From the NCBI RefSeq assembly GCF_030283145.1, contig NZ_JASNWE010000004.1, forward strand, positions 186,001 to 250,000: 64,000 bases of DNA. Reading direction: 5' to 3'. Positions 57,396 through 64,000 of the stretch are shown here, in pieces. Position 1 is the stretch's first letter. Every line of letters starts with the position of its first letter. The position numbers and the translations under genes were made by a program. The notes under the pieces were generated by a model. The model worked only from the letters and a program-made list of their open reading frames with translations, was not told the DNA's origin and did no database searches. Source of the DNA: Actinomadura xylanilytica. Its GTDB lineage: Bacteria > Actinomycetota > Actinomycetes > Streptosporangiales > Streptosporangiaceae.

Positions 57396-59405
57396 CGGGA
57401 TGGTCAGGGTGGGGCAGCGCGGGTCCAGCCTGATCTTCGCCAGCTCGCGGCCCACCAGCGCCCACGCGTCCCAGGAGCCGGGCTCGAAGGCGAGCTGCGG
57501 GTCGGTGTACCACTCGTCGCCGAGCCCGGTCGCGACCGGCTCGGCCTCGGTGCCGAGCACATGGACGTTCCCGCCGCCGAAGAAGGTGGAGGCGAACACC
57601 CTGCCGCGGTGGACGGTCAGCTCGCCGTACCCGGTCAGCGGCCCCTGGTGGGTGATCCGGCGGGTGGCCAGGTCCATCGCGAACCAGCTCGCGTCCCGCT
57701 TGTAGACGCCGTACAGCACACCGCCGTGCGCCTTGACGTCCTGGAAGGTGCGGTGGCCGGGGACCGGGTCGACGGTCCACCGGACCGTGCGCGTCCCGAG
57801 GTCGAACGCGGCGACGGACGCGGAGGTCTTCGTCGGCGGGGTGCCGCCGCCCCCCAGCACGTCCCCGCCGAGGTAGACCACGCCCGCCGCGGAGTCGAGC
57901 GACAGGCTCATCAGGCTCTGCTCGGGGATGACGCCCTCGTACACCTGCGTGTCGCCGGTGTCGGGATCGACCACCGACAGCGCGCCCTCCAGGTGCGCGC
58001 CGAGCGGCGCCGAGGCGACCAGCAGCTTGTCGGTCCGCGGGTCGTACTCCAGGTCCCAGGGCCGCTGCTGGCCGTGCCCGAGGTAGCCGAGGCTGCGGAT
58101 CGCGTCCGTCCTCGGGTCGATCTCGATGATCTGCCCGCTCGGGTAGATCGCCGCGTACAGCTTGCCGCCGCGCGCCACCATGGCCTTGGGCTCGCCCGGC
58201 ACCCAGAACCGGTGCCGGGCGCCGGTGGCCGGATCATGCCTGGTCACCGAGTAGTGGCCGCCGACGTACACCCGGCCCTTCTGGTCGCGCAGGATCGACT
58301 GCGGCCGTTCGGAGCCGGGCTTCAGGCCCGCCTCGATCAGGTCGGTGTAGACGCTCTCGCGGGACGCCAGGTCCATCGTCCACATGCCCCCGCTGCCGGA
58401 GTAGCCGCGCAGCGTGCCGCCGTCCAAGACGAGGGCGCGCGTCTCCTCGCCGGTCCGCGGGGTGCCGACCTCGGTCAGCGCGGTGTCGCCGGTCCGGTAG
58501 CGGTAGACGGTGCCCTTCGGCCTGGACGACAGGTACGCGGTGCCGTCGGCGGCGAAGGCGATGGCGTCCAGGCTGATCTCGCCGAGGTCGACGGTGCGCA
58601 GGTCGCCGCCGTCCTTGCGGGCGTCGTAGAGCGTGGACCCGCTGGCGCCGAGCACCCGGTCGCCGTGCTCGGCCACGGTGCCGAACCCGGCGCCGCCGGC
58701 CGCCAACTCGCGGACGGTCCCGTCCGCCCGACTGATCGCGACCAGCTTGGCCTTGTCGAGCAGCCCGGCGTACACGGTGGTCGCGTCCGCGGCGACGGCG
58801 TGCACGTACCGCTCGCCCGCCGCCAGGACCCCGAAGTCGCGCACCGCGCCGGTCGACGGGACATACTCGTGCACCTTGCCGTCCGGGTAGGTGCCGGCGT
58901 AGACCGTGCCGTCCGGCGCGGTGGCGAGGCTCCAGATGAAACCGCCCTCGCGGCCGAACGACGCCAGGTGCTCGGCCTCGCCCGTCGCCGGGTCGAACCG
59001 GTAGAGGTCGGGCACCGGGTAGGTGCCGACGTAGATCTTGCCGGCGGCGACGGTGGTGGCCCACCCGCCCTCCGCCGCGCCCGCCGCCGGGGCGTCCGGG
59101 AGCGGCACCTGGCGGACGACCTTCCGGGTGGCCAGGTCGATCTCGGCCAGCACCGGCGGCTTCAGCCCCCGGGTGACGACGTAGGCGTGGCCGTCGTACT
59201 CGGTGGCGCCCACGATCGCTCCGGTCTCGGACGCCGTCCCGAAGGTCCGGTAGCCGGGCGCCGCGCACGGTCCCGTCCCCGCTGCCCCCTTTGCGTCCCC
59301 GGGCGCGCCGGGCACGGGGGCCGCGCCCGCCGGTGCGGGCGGGACCAGGGCCAGGGCCAGGACGGCGGCGACGAGGGCGGCGCGCACGGGTCGGCTGGGG
59401 GGCAT
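57387..59405 (-). CDS. Sec-exported beta-propeller protein (paralogue 2)
   Basis: 672 residues. Sec signal AALVAAVLALALVPPAPAGAA, then propeller blades: KIYVGTYPVPDLYRFDPATGE, TVYAGTYPDGKVHEYVPSTG, TVYAGLLDKAKLVAISRADG, RVYVGGHYSVTRHDPATG, HLEGALSVVDPDTGDTQVYEG. Its blade pattern matches paralogue 1, but the signal is Sec-type, not Tat. ATG at 59405 follows AGGAGG. Operator site B1 lies 22 bp upstream. The two proteins are transcribed toward each other, each from its own operator region. Confidence 0.78.
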   Translation of the reverse strand: MPPSRPVRAALVAAVLALALVPPAPAGAAPVPGAPGDAKGAAGTGPCAAPGYRTFGTASETGAIVGATEYDGHAYVVTRGLKPPVLAEIDLATRKVVRQVPLPDAPAAGAAEGGWATTVAAGKIYVGTYPVPDLYRFDPATGEAEHLASFGREGGFIWSLATAPDGTVYAGTYPDGKVHEYVPSTGAVRDFGVLAAGERYVHAVAADATTVYAGLLDKAKLVAISRADGTVRELAAGGAGFGTVAEHGDRVLGASGSTLYDARKDGGDLRTVDLGEISLDAIAFAADGTAYLSSRPKGTVYRYRTGDTALTEVGTPRTGEETRALVLDGGTLRGYSGSGGMWTMDLASRESVYTDLIEAGLKPGSERPQSILRDQKGRVYVGGHYSVTRHDPATGARHRFWVPGEPKAMVARGGKLYAAIYPSGQIIEIDPRTDAIRSLGYLGHGQQRPWDLEYDPRTDKLLVASAPLGAHLEGALSVVDPDTGDTQVYEGVIPEQSLMSLSLDSAAGVVYLGGDVLGGGGTPPTKTSASVAAFDLGTRTVRWTVDPVPGHRTFQDVKAHGGVLYGVYKRDASWFAMDLATRRITHQGPLTGYGELTVHRGRVFASTFFGGGNVHVLGTEAEPVATGLGDEWYTDPQLAFEPGSWDAWALVGRELAKIRLDPRCPTLTIPSA

Positions 59406-59426
59406 GCCGGACCTCCTAAGTATCGA

Positions 59427-59442
59427 CTTTAGGGCTGGACCG
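59427..59442 (+). promoter_or_regulatory. Operator-like motif, site B1
   Basis: CTTTAGGGCTGGACCG: CTTTAGG, 4 nt, GACCG. It is 22 bp from the propeller-2 start on the opposite strand. Confidence 0.6.
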
Positions 59443-59460
59443 TAATGAGGAATGACGGGC

Positions 59461-59476
59461 CAGTCAATGCCTAAAG
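59461..59476 (-). promoter_or_regulatory. Operator-like motif, site B2
   Basis: Minus strand CTTTAGGCATTGACTG: CTTTAGG then GACTG after 4 nt (one change from GACCG). 18 bp from B1, inverted relative to it, in the divergent promoter of propeller 2 and the amidohydrolase pair. Confidence 0.55.
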
Positions 59477-59540
59477 CGCCTTGATATATGGGGAACGGCC
59501 GATTATGGTCACGACCGATATTCCAGACGGAGGCGGTTCG

Positions 59541-60356
59541 GTGACGGCATTCGATGCGGAACAAAGGCTGGGCGATCTCGAGGTGACCCTCGACCTCGAC
59601 GTCCTGATCGGCACATTCCCGGACCGGGACGGTCCGGACGGCACCCCGGGCGCGGTGCTCGCCGCCCTGGCCGGGCACCGGATCGCGACCGGCGCGGTGG
59701 CGAGCCTGCGCGGCGCGCTCTATGACATGACCTCGGGAAACGACGAGGTGCTCGCACAGGCGAAGGAACCGGAAGGCGGGAACGGCGGAGGCGGGGGCGG
59801 GGGCGCGAACGGCGGGGACGGCGGAGGCGGCGCGGCCTCGATGCTGCCGGTCGGCGCGCTCGACCTGCGCGACCCGATCGGCGCCGCCGCGGAGATGGAG
59901 CGGCTGGCGGCGGCCTCGGTGCGGGCGGTCCGGCTGTTCCCGGACGAGCAGAAGGTCGAGGCCGGGTTCCCCGCGGTCAGGCATGTCGCCAGGCGGGCCG
60001 CCGCGCTCGGGCTGACCGTCCTCACCGGCGGCGACGTGCGCCGGTTCTGGGCGCCGTTCAGCGGCCTCGGCGCCCGGGTGGTCTTCCTGGACACGCACTT
60101 CTACCACCTCGGCGACTTCCTGGTCGCGGCGGCGGGCGAACCGGGGTTCCACACCTCCACCCGGCTGCTCAACTCGCCCGACGCGCTGGAGACCGCCGCG
60201 TCCGCGATCGGCGCGGACCGGCTGGTGTTCGGCTCGCGGACGCCGCACGCCGAGCCCCTCGTCCCGCTGCTCCGCCTGGCCACCAGCGGGCTCGGCCCCG
60301 CCGACCGGGCCGCCGTCGCCGGCGGCAACGCGCGCCGTCTCCTGGAGGCATCGTGA
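59541..60356 (+). CDS. Amidohydrolase-2-like protein lacking metal ligands
   Basis: 271 residues from GTG at 59541 (GGAGG at 59529-59533; ATG 59505 is an upstream alternative). TIM-barrel layout like the next gene (SVRAVRLFPDEQ, VARRAAALGLTVLT, RLVFGSRTPHAEPLVP, GGNARRLLEAS), but the N-terminal His-x-His that binds metal in amidohydrolases is absent (LDLDVLIGTFPD) and the later His/Asp positions differ (FGSRTP where FGTDxP is usual). A Gly-rich insert (EGGNGGGGGGGANGGD) sits after residue 70. Probably non-catalytic; it overlaps the active-looking neighbour by 4 bp, so the pair may form one complex. Confidence 0.75.
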   Translation: MTAFDAEQRLGDLEVTLDLDVLIGTFPDRDGPDGTPGAVLAALAGHRIATGAVASLRGALYDMTSGNDEVLAQAKEPEGGNGGGGGGGANGGDGGGGAASMLPVGALDLRDPIGAAAEMERLAAASVRAVRLFPDEQKVEAGFPAVRHVARRAAALGLTVLTGGDVRRFWAPFSGLGARVVFLDTHFYHLGDFLVAAAGEPGFHTSTRLLNSPDALETAASAIGADRLVFGSRTPHAEPLVPLLRLATSGLGPADRAAVAGGNARRLLEAS

Positions 60357-61075
60357 TCATCGACGTGCACGCCCACCTGGGCCCCTGGTTCTTCACCATG
60401 GACGTGGCCGGGGCCAACCTGGCGGTCATGGACCGGTACGGCATCGACCTGGCCGTGGTGTCCTCGTCCGAGGCGGTCATCTACGACGCGCCGCGCGGCA
60501 ACCGGGCGCTCGCGGCGGCGCTGGAGGGGAACGACCGGCTGTACGGGTACGTGACGGTGAACCCGCGCAGGCTCGCCGAGGCCGAGCGCGACCTGGCCGA
60601 GTACCTGCCCACCGGACGGTTCGTGGGCGTGAAGCTCCACACCGACTACACCGGCTCGCCGGTGACCTCGCCGCAGACCCGGGACGCGCTCGCGATGGTG
60701 GCCTCGTTCGGGTGCCCGGCGCTGGTGCACACCTGGGGGACCTCGGTGCTCGACCTCGCCGCGCTGTGCGCGGACCTGCCCGGCCTGCGGGTGATCGCCG
60801 GGCACATGGGGGCGGACGGGCACCAGCACGCGATCGAGGCCGCCCGCGGCTGCGACCGGCTGTACCTGGAGCCCTGCTGGTCGCACGCGCCGGCGGGCCG
60901 GTTCGCCGAGGTGGCCGCCGCGGTCGATCCGGCCCGGCTGCTGTTCGGGACCGACGCGACGCTCATCGACCCCGCGTCGGCGTTCGGCGCGGTCGCGGCG
61001 GCGGGCCTGACCGGCGCGGCGGCCGAGCGCGTGGCCTGGCGCAACGCGGCCGAGCTCTTCGACCTCCGGCTCTGA
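60353..61075 (+). CDS. Amidohydrolase-2 family metal-dependent hydrolase
   Basis: 240 residues, GTG start inside the previous stop, with GGAGG at 60343-60347. Full metal signature: IIDVHAHLGPW (His-x-His), KLHTDYTG, ALVHTW (His), VIAGHMGADG (His) and LLFGTDATL (Asp). Family members hydrolyse or decarboxylate ring-shaped and lactone substrates such as uronic or aromatic-acid lactones. In this sugar-uptake setting a lactonase or uronate step is likely, but unproven. Coupled to the degenerate paralogue upstream. Confidence 0.88.
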   Translation: MIIDVHAHLGPWFFTMDVAGANLAVMDRYGIDLAVVSSSEAVIYDAPRGNRALAAALEGNDRLYGYVTVNPRRLAEAERDLAEYLPTGRFVGVKLHTDYTGSPVTSPQTRDALAMVASFGCPALVHTWGTSVLDLAALCADLPGLRVIAGHMGADGHQHAIEAARGCDRLYLEPCWSHAPAGRFAEVAAAVDPARLLFGTDATLIDPASAFGAVAAAGLTGAAAERVAWRNAAELFDLRL

Positions 61076-61078
61076 CAC

Positions 61079-61094
61079 CGATCCGTGCCGAAAG
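61079..61094 (-). promoter_or_regulatory. Operator-like motif, site C2
   Basis: Minus strand CTTTCGGCACGGATCG: CTTTCGG, 4 nt, GATCG (one change from GACCG). Begins 3 bp after the amidohydrolase stop. Confidence 0.45.
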
Positions 61095-61126
61095 GCAGCG
61101 TTGACAGTCAATTTCCCCCGAAGCTA

Positions 61127-61142
61127 CTTTCGGCCTAGACCG
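61127..61142 (+). promoter_or_regulatory. Operator-like motif, site C1
   Basis: CTTTCGGCCTAGACCG. The core GGCCTAGACC closely resembles HutC/GntR-type sites (for example DasR GGTCTAGACC). It is 50 bp before the binding-protein ATG. Confidence 0.7.
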
Positions 61143-61192
61143 TTATGGGCGCCCACCTTTCACCCCCCTGTCACTCCCATTTAAGGGGCCCG

Positions 61193-62455
61193 ATGAAGAT
61201 CCGTGCCAGCAGGTTCACCACGTCGATCTCGCTCCTCGCGGCGGCCACCGCGCTCACCGCCTCCGCCTGCGGGGGCGGTGGGGACTCCGGCAAGGGCCTC
61301 ACCGTCTGGATGTACCCGGTGATCCCCGACCAGCAGGCCAGCAGTGCCTACTGGAAGCAGATCGAGAAGGACTTCGAGGCCGCCGAGGCCGGCGTCGACC
61401 TCAAGATCGAACTCCAGCCGTGGGACGGCCGGGACCAGAAGGTCGCCACCGCGCTGACCGGGGGCAAGGGACCGGACGTCGTGCTGCTCCAGCCCGACCA
61501 GATCCCCTCGTACGCCGCGAACCGGACGCTCGCCCCGGTCGACGGAGGGCTGGGCGGCGACAAGAGCGCCTTCCTGCCCACCGCGCTCGCCGCGCTGAGC
61601 AGCGACGGCAAGCTCTACGGGGTGCCGATCTACCACACCGTGACCAGCATGATGTTCAACAAGAAGCTGCTGGACAAGGCCGGTGTCAAGGACCCGCCGC
61701 AGACTTGGGACGAGATCAAGGCCGCCGCGCCCAAGCTGAAGAAGGCCGGCTACGCCACGCTCGACTACTCGGCCTCGCCCGAGGCGTCCCTCAACATGAA
61801 CTTCTACCCGCTGCTGTGGCAGGCCGGCGGGACGGTGTTCTCCCCCGACGGCAAGAAGGTCGCCTTCAACGGCCCCGAGGGGCTGGAGGCGCTGACCTTC
61901 CTGACCGACCTCTACAAGCAGGGCGCGGTCCCCCGGAGCGCGCTCACCAACAAGAACGTGATCACCGACCAGGCGCTCGGGAAGCAGGAGGTCGCGGCGG
62001 CGTTCACCAGCGTCCCCGCCGACGCGGCGCTGGCCGCCAAGACCTGGGGCAAGGAGAACGTCATCGTCGGCGCGCCGCTCAAGGGCCCGCGCAAGCAGGT
62101 CGCGTTCGGCATGCCGGGCGGGCTGGCCGTCAACGCCCGCGCCAAGAACGGCAAGGCCGCCGAGAAGTTCCTCCGGTTCATGACCAGCCCCAAGCAGATC
62201 ACCGGCCTGAGCACCGCGACGGGGTTCATGTCACCGCGCACCGACGTGAAGACCTCGGCGACCGACCCGGCCGCGCAGCAGTTCGCGGACGCGCTCCAGT
62301 ACACCTACCCGGGCGACACCAACGCGTCCGCCCGGCAGGTGATGGCGCTGCTGCGCACCGAGATCCAGGCGGCGCTGACCGGTAAGAAGACGCCCAAGGA
62401 GGCGCTCGACGAGGCGGCCGAGCAGTCCGCCGACCTGCTGGCCAGGCAGCGCTGA
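61193..62455 (+). CDS. Sugar ABC transporter substrate-binding lipoprotein
   Basis: 420 residues, family 1 extracellular solute-binding protein. Signal MKIRASRFTTSISLLAAATA with lipobox TASAC. Mature blocks: YWKQIEKDFEAAEAGVDLKI, VVLLQPDQIPSYAANRTL, SDGKLYGVPIYHTVTSMMFNK, MNFYPLLWQAGGTVFSPDGK. MalE-like architecture; ligand is probably a carbohydrate or oligosaccharide. ATG at 61193 follows AAGGGG. First gene of the transporter operon; two permeases follow closely. Confidence 0.94.
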   Translation: MKIRASRFTTSISLLAAATALTASACGGGGDSGKGLTVWMYPVIPDQQASSAYWKQIEKDFEAAEAGVDLKIELQPWDGRDQKVATALTGGKGPDVVLLQPDQIPSYAANRTLAPVDGGLGGDKSAFLPTALAALSSDGKLYGVPIYHTVTSMMFNKKLLDKAGVKDPPQTWDEIKAAAPKLKKAGYATLDYSASPEASLNMNFYPLLWQAGGTVFSPDGKKVAFNGPEGLEALTFLTDLYKQGAVPRSALTNKNVITDQALGKQEVAAAFTSVPADAALAAKTWGKENVIVGAPLKGPRKQVAFGMPGGLAVNARAKNGKAAEKFLRFMTSPKQITGLSTATGFMSPRTDVKTSATDPAAQQFADALQYTYPGDTNASARQVMALLRTEIQAALTGKKTPKEALDEAAEQSADLLARQR

Positions 62456-62460
62456 CCGGC

Positions 62461-63468
62461 GTGGACGGCCGACTCGCCAGGCCCGCGAAGGCCGCGCCCG
62501 GCCCGGCTCCGGAGACCGCGGCGCCCCCCGCGCCCGCCCCGGCTCCGGAGGCCGCGGCGCCCCCCGTGCCCGGCCGGGCGTCCGGGACGCACCCGCGCTC
62601 CCGGCGGCGGATGGGCAGGCAGGCGCGCGCGGGGCTGCTCTTCGCCGCCCCCATGATCATCCTGTTCGTCCTCTTCCGGTTCGGGCCGACGCTCGGCGCG
62701 TTCTTCCTGTCCCTGACCGACTACCGGCTGAACGGCGACTGGACGTTCGTCGGGATCGACAACTACACCCGGCTCGCCGGGGACGACCTCTTCCTCGACA
62801 GCCTGACCGTGACGCTGCTCTACGTCGTGCTGTACGTGCCGCTGACAGTGCTGCTGTCGCTCGGCACCGCGATGGTGCTGCACCGGGTGGTGTGGGGACG
62901 GGGCTTCTTCCGCGGCGTGTTCTTCCTCCCCTACGTGACCAGCATCGTGCTGGCCGCGGTGATCTGGAAGTGGATCTACGACGCGGAGGACGGCCTGGCC
63001 AACGGGCTGCTCGGGCTGGTCTCGGTCGGCCCGACCGACTTCCTCGGCCGGGCCGGGCTGGTGCTGCCCTCGATCGCGGTGACCGCGGCGTGGAAAGGGT
63101 TCGGCTACTCGATGCTGATCCTGCTCGCCGGGCTCCAGAACATCCCGCGCTCCTACACCGAGGCGGCGATGATCGACGGCGCCGGGGCCTGGCAGCGGTT
63201 CCGGCACATCACGCTGCCGATGCTGCGGCCGGTGCTGTTCTTCGTGCTGGTGATCGAGACCATCCAGTCGTTCCAGGTCTTCGACGCGATGTACGTGATG
63301 ACCGGCGGCGGGCCGGTGCGGGCCAGCTACTCGCTCGTCTACATGCTCTACGACTCGGGCTTCAAGTTCTTCGACTTCGGCTACGCCAGCGCGATCGGGC
63401 TGGTGCTGTTCGCGATCGTCCTGGTCGTGTCGCTGATCCAACGTCGATTCGTCGGAAGGGAGGACTGA
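62461..63468 (+). CDS. Sugar ABC transporter permease (MalF/UgpA type)
   Basis: 335 residues. Disordered Pro/Ala N-terminus, then six helices typical of the MalF group (ARAGLLFAAPMIILFVLF, FFRGVFFLPYVTSIVLAAVI, GFGYSMLILLAGLQNIPRSY). EAA loop contacting the ATPase: YTEAAMIDGAGAWQRFRHI. GTG at 62461, 5 bp after the binding-protein stop, same operon. Confidence 0.95.
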   Translation: MDGRLARPAKAAPGPAPETAAPPAPAPAPEAAAPPVPGRASGTHPRSRRRMGRQARAGLLFAAPMIILFVLFRFGPTLGAFFLSLTDYRLNGDWTFVGIDNYTRLAGDDLFLDSLTVTLLYVVLYVPLTVLLSLGTAMVLHRVVWGRGFFRGVFFLPYVTSIVLAAVIWKWIYDAEDGLANGLLGLVSVGPTDFLGRAGLVLPSIAVTAAWKGFGYSMLILLAGLQNIPRSYTEAAMIDGAGAWQRFRHITLPMLRPVLFFVLVIETIQSFQVFDAMYVMTGGGPVRASYSLVYMLYDSGFKFFDFGYASAIGLVLFAIVLVVSLIQRRFVGRED

Positions 63469-63471
63469 CCC

Positions 63472-64000
63472 GTGGCCTCCCTCACCGGAAAGTCCGCCGC
63501 GCGCAGGCCCCCCGCGAAACCCGCGAGATCCGCGAAGGCCCCGGGCGGGGCGCGGGCGCGGCGGCCCCGGGCGGGCCGGCTCACCCTGCCGGTCCTGCTG
63601 GTGCTCACCGCGCTGGTGACCGTCGTCCCGTTCGCGGCGATGGTGCTGGTCGCGTTCGCCCCGGCGGGCGGGCGCACCTTCCCGGACGCGTTCACGCCGA
63701 CCCGGTTCACGCTGGAGAACTTCCAGCACGTGCTGTCCAGCTCGGACCTGCCGCGGTGGACGCTGAACTCGCTGGTCTTCTCGCTCCTCTCGGTGGTGCT
63801 GATCCTGCTGTTCGCCTCGATGGCGGGCTACGCCTTCGCCAAGAAGCGCTTCCCGGGCCGCGACGCGCTGTTCTGGGCCCTGCTGGCGACGCTGATGGTG
63901 CCGTTCCAGGCGACGCTGATCCCGTCCTACATCCTGGTGTCCAAGCTCGGCGGGGTGGACACCTACTGGGGGATGATCGTCCCGACCCTCGCCAACGCAC
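63472..64000 (+). CDS. Sugar ABC transporter permease (MalG type), 5' part
   Basis: Open to the window end. GTG at 63472, 3 bp after the previous stop. It codes for a basic N-terminus (MASLTGKSAARRPPAKPARS) followed by the helix LTLPVLLVLTALVTVVPFAA, TLENFQHVLSS, NSLVFSLLSVVLILLFASMA and GYAFAKKRFPGRDALFWAL, the standard MalG start. At least 176 residues are present; the EAA loop and C-terminus lie beyond the window. Confidence 0.92.
   Translation, partial: MASLTGKSAARRPPAKPARSAKAPGGARARRPRAGRLTLPVLLVLTALVTVVPFAAMVLVAFAPAGGRTFPDAFTPTRFTLENFQHVLSSSDLPRWTLNSLVFSLLSVVLILLFASMAGYAFAKKRFPGRDALFWALLATLMVPFQATLIPSYILVSKLGGVDTYWGMIVPTLANA

Overview
The window is chromosomal DNA of a very high-GC actinomycete. 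I infer a filamentous one, Thermomonosporaceae/Actinomadura-like or a relative, from near-saturated GC third codon positions, frequent GTG and TTG starts, a DUF574-type SAM methyltransferase, many TetR regulators, P450s, Tat and lipoprotein exports, and HTH-plus-TPR regulators. This is inference; there is no rRNA or other phylogenetic marker. I see no tRNA, rRNA, CRISPR array or full insertion sequence.

Layout. 1-4.2 kb: end of a LuxR-type regulator, an EamA exporter, a haem-oxygenase-like di-metal enzyme, and a membrane Ser/Thr kinase. 4.2-6.4 kb: TetR, cytochrome P450 and 3Fe-4S ferredoxin around a perfect dyad operator, ending in a strong terminator. 6.4-9.8 kb: a possible micro-membrane protein, an acyltransferase-3 protein and an unknown membrane-tethered protein. 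10.1-23.3 kb is the most unusual region: a TPR-CHAT peptidase-like protein, a secreted GDPD-like protein with a pilin-type N-terminus, a giant TPR-Hsp70-pseudotrypsin fusion, and an RHS polymorphic toxin with a methyltransferase-like tip and a probable immunity gene. 23.4-28.6 kb: NADP-glutamate dehydrogenase, an MHS-family transporter, and a two-component system whose kinase is interrupted by three 75-bp tandem repeats. 28.5-34.7 kb: TAXI binding protein, DUF4232-like lipoprotein, clan GH-A glycosidase-like protein, a truncated DUF4132-family paralogue and a berberine-bridge-type flavoenzyme. 34.8-36.4 kb: a manganese (yybP-ykoY) riboswitch ahead of a CaCA exchanger, then a 169-bp MITE-like element flanked by CTAG.

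36.4-45.6 kb: DUF4097 lipoprotein, SAM methyltransferase, two HTH/TPR regulator paralogues sharing an exact 82-bp repeat, a membrane protein and TetR gene behind a large dyad, a secreted esterase, and two coupled unknown genes. 45.7-55.3 kb: secreted propeller-like protein and SGNH lipase, a PucR-type regulator, full-length DUF4132 protein, a second P450, TetR, and a ROK kinase. 55.3-64 kb: a carbohydrate-uptake locus with two convergent secreted beta-propeller proteins, two amidohydrolase-fold proteins (one lacking metal ligands) and a sugar ABC transporter running off the window.

In that last locus all three promoter regions carry pairs of one operator motif (CTTT-A/C-GG, about 4 nt, GACCG), resembling GntR/HutC-type sites. 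This suggests one coordinately controlled system that senses, processes and imports a sugar or uronate-like compound. Short tandem repeats inside or at the ends of genes recur across the window (6, 15, 18, 33 and 75 bp).
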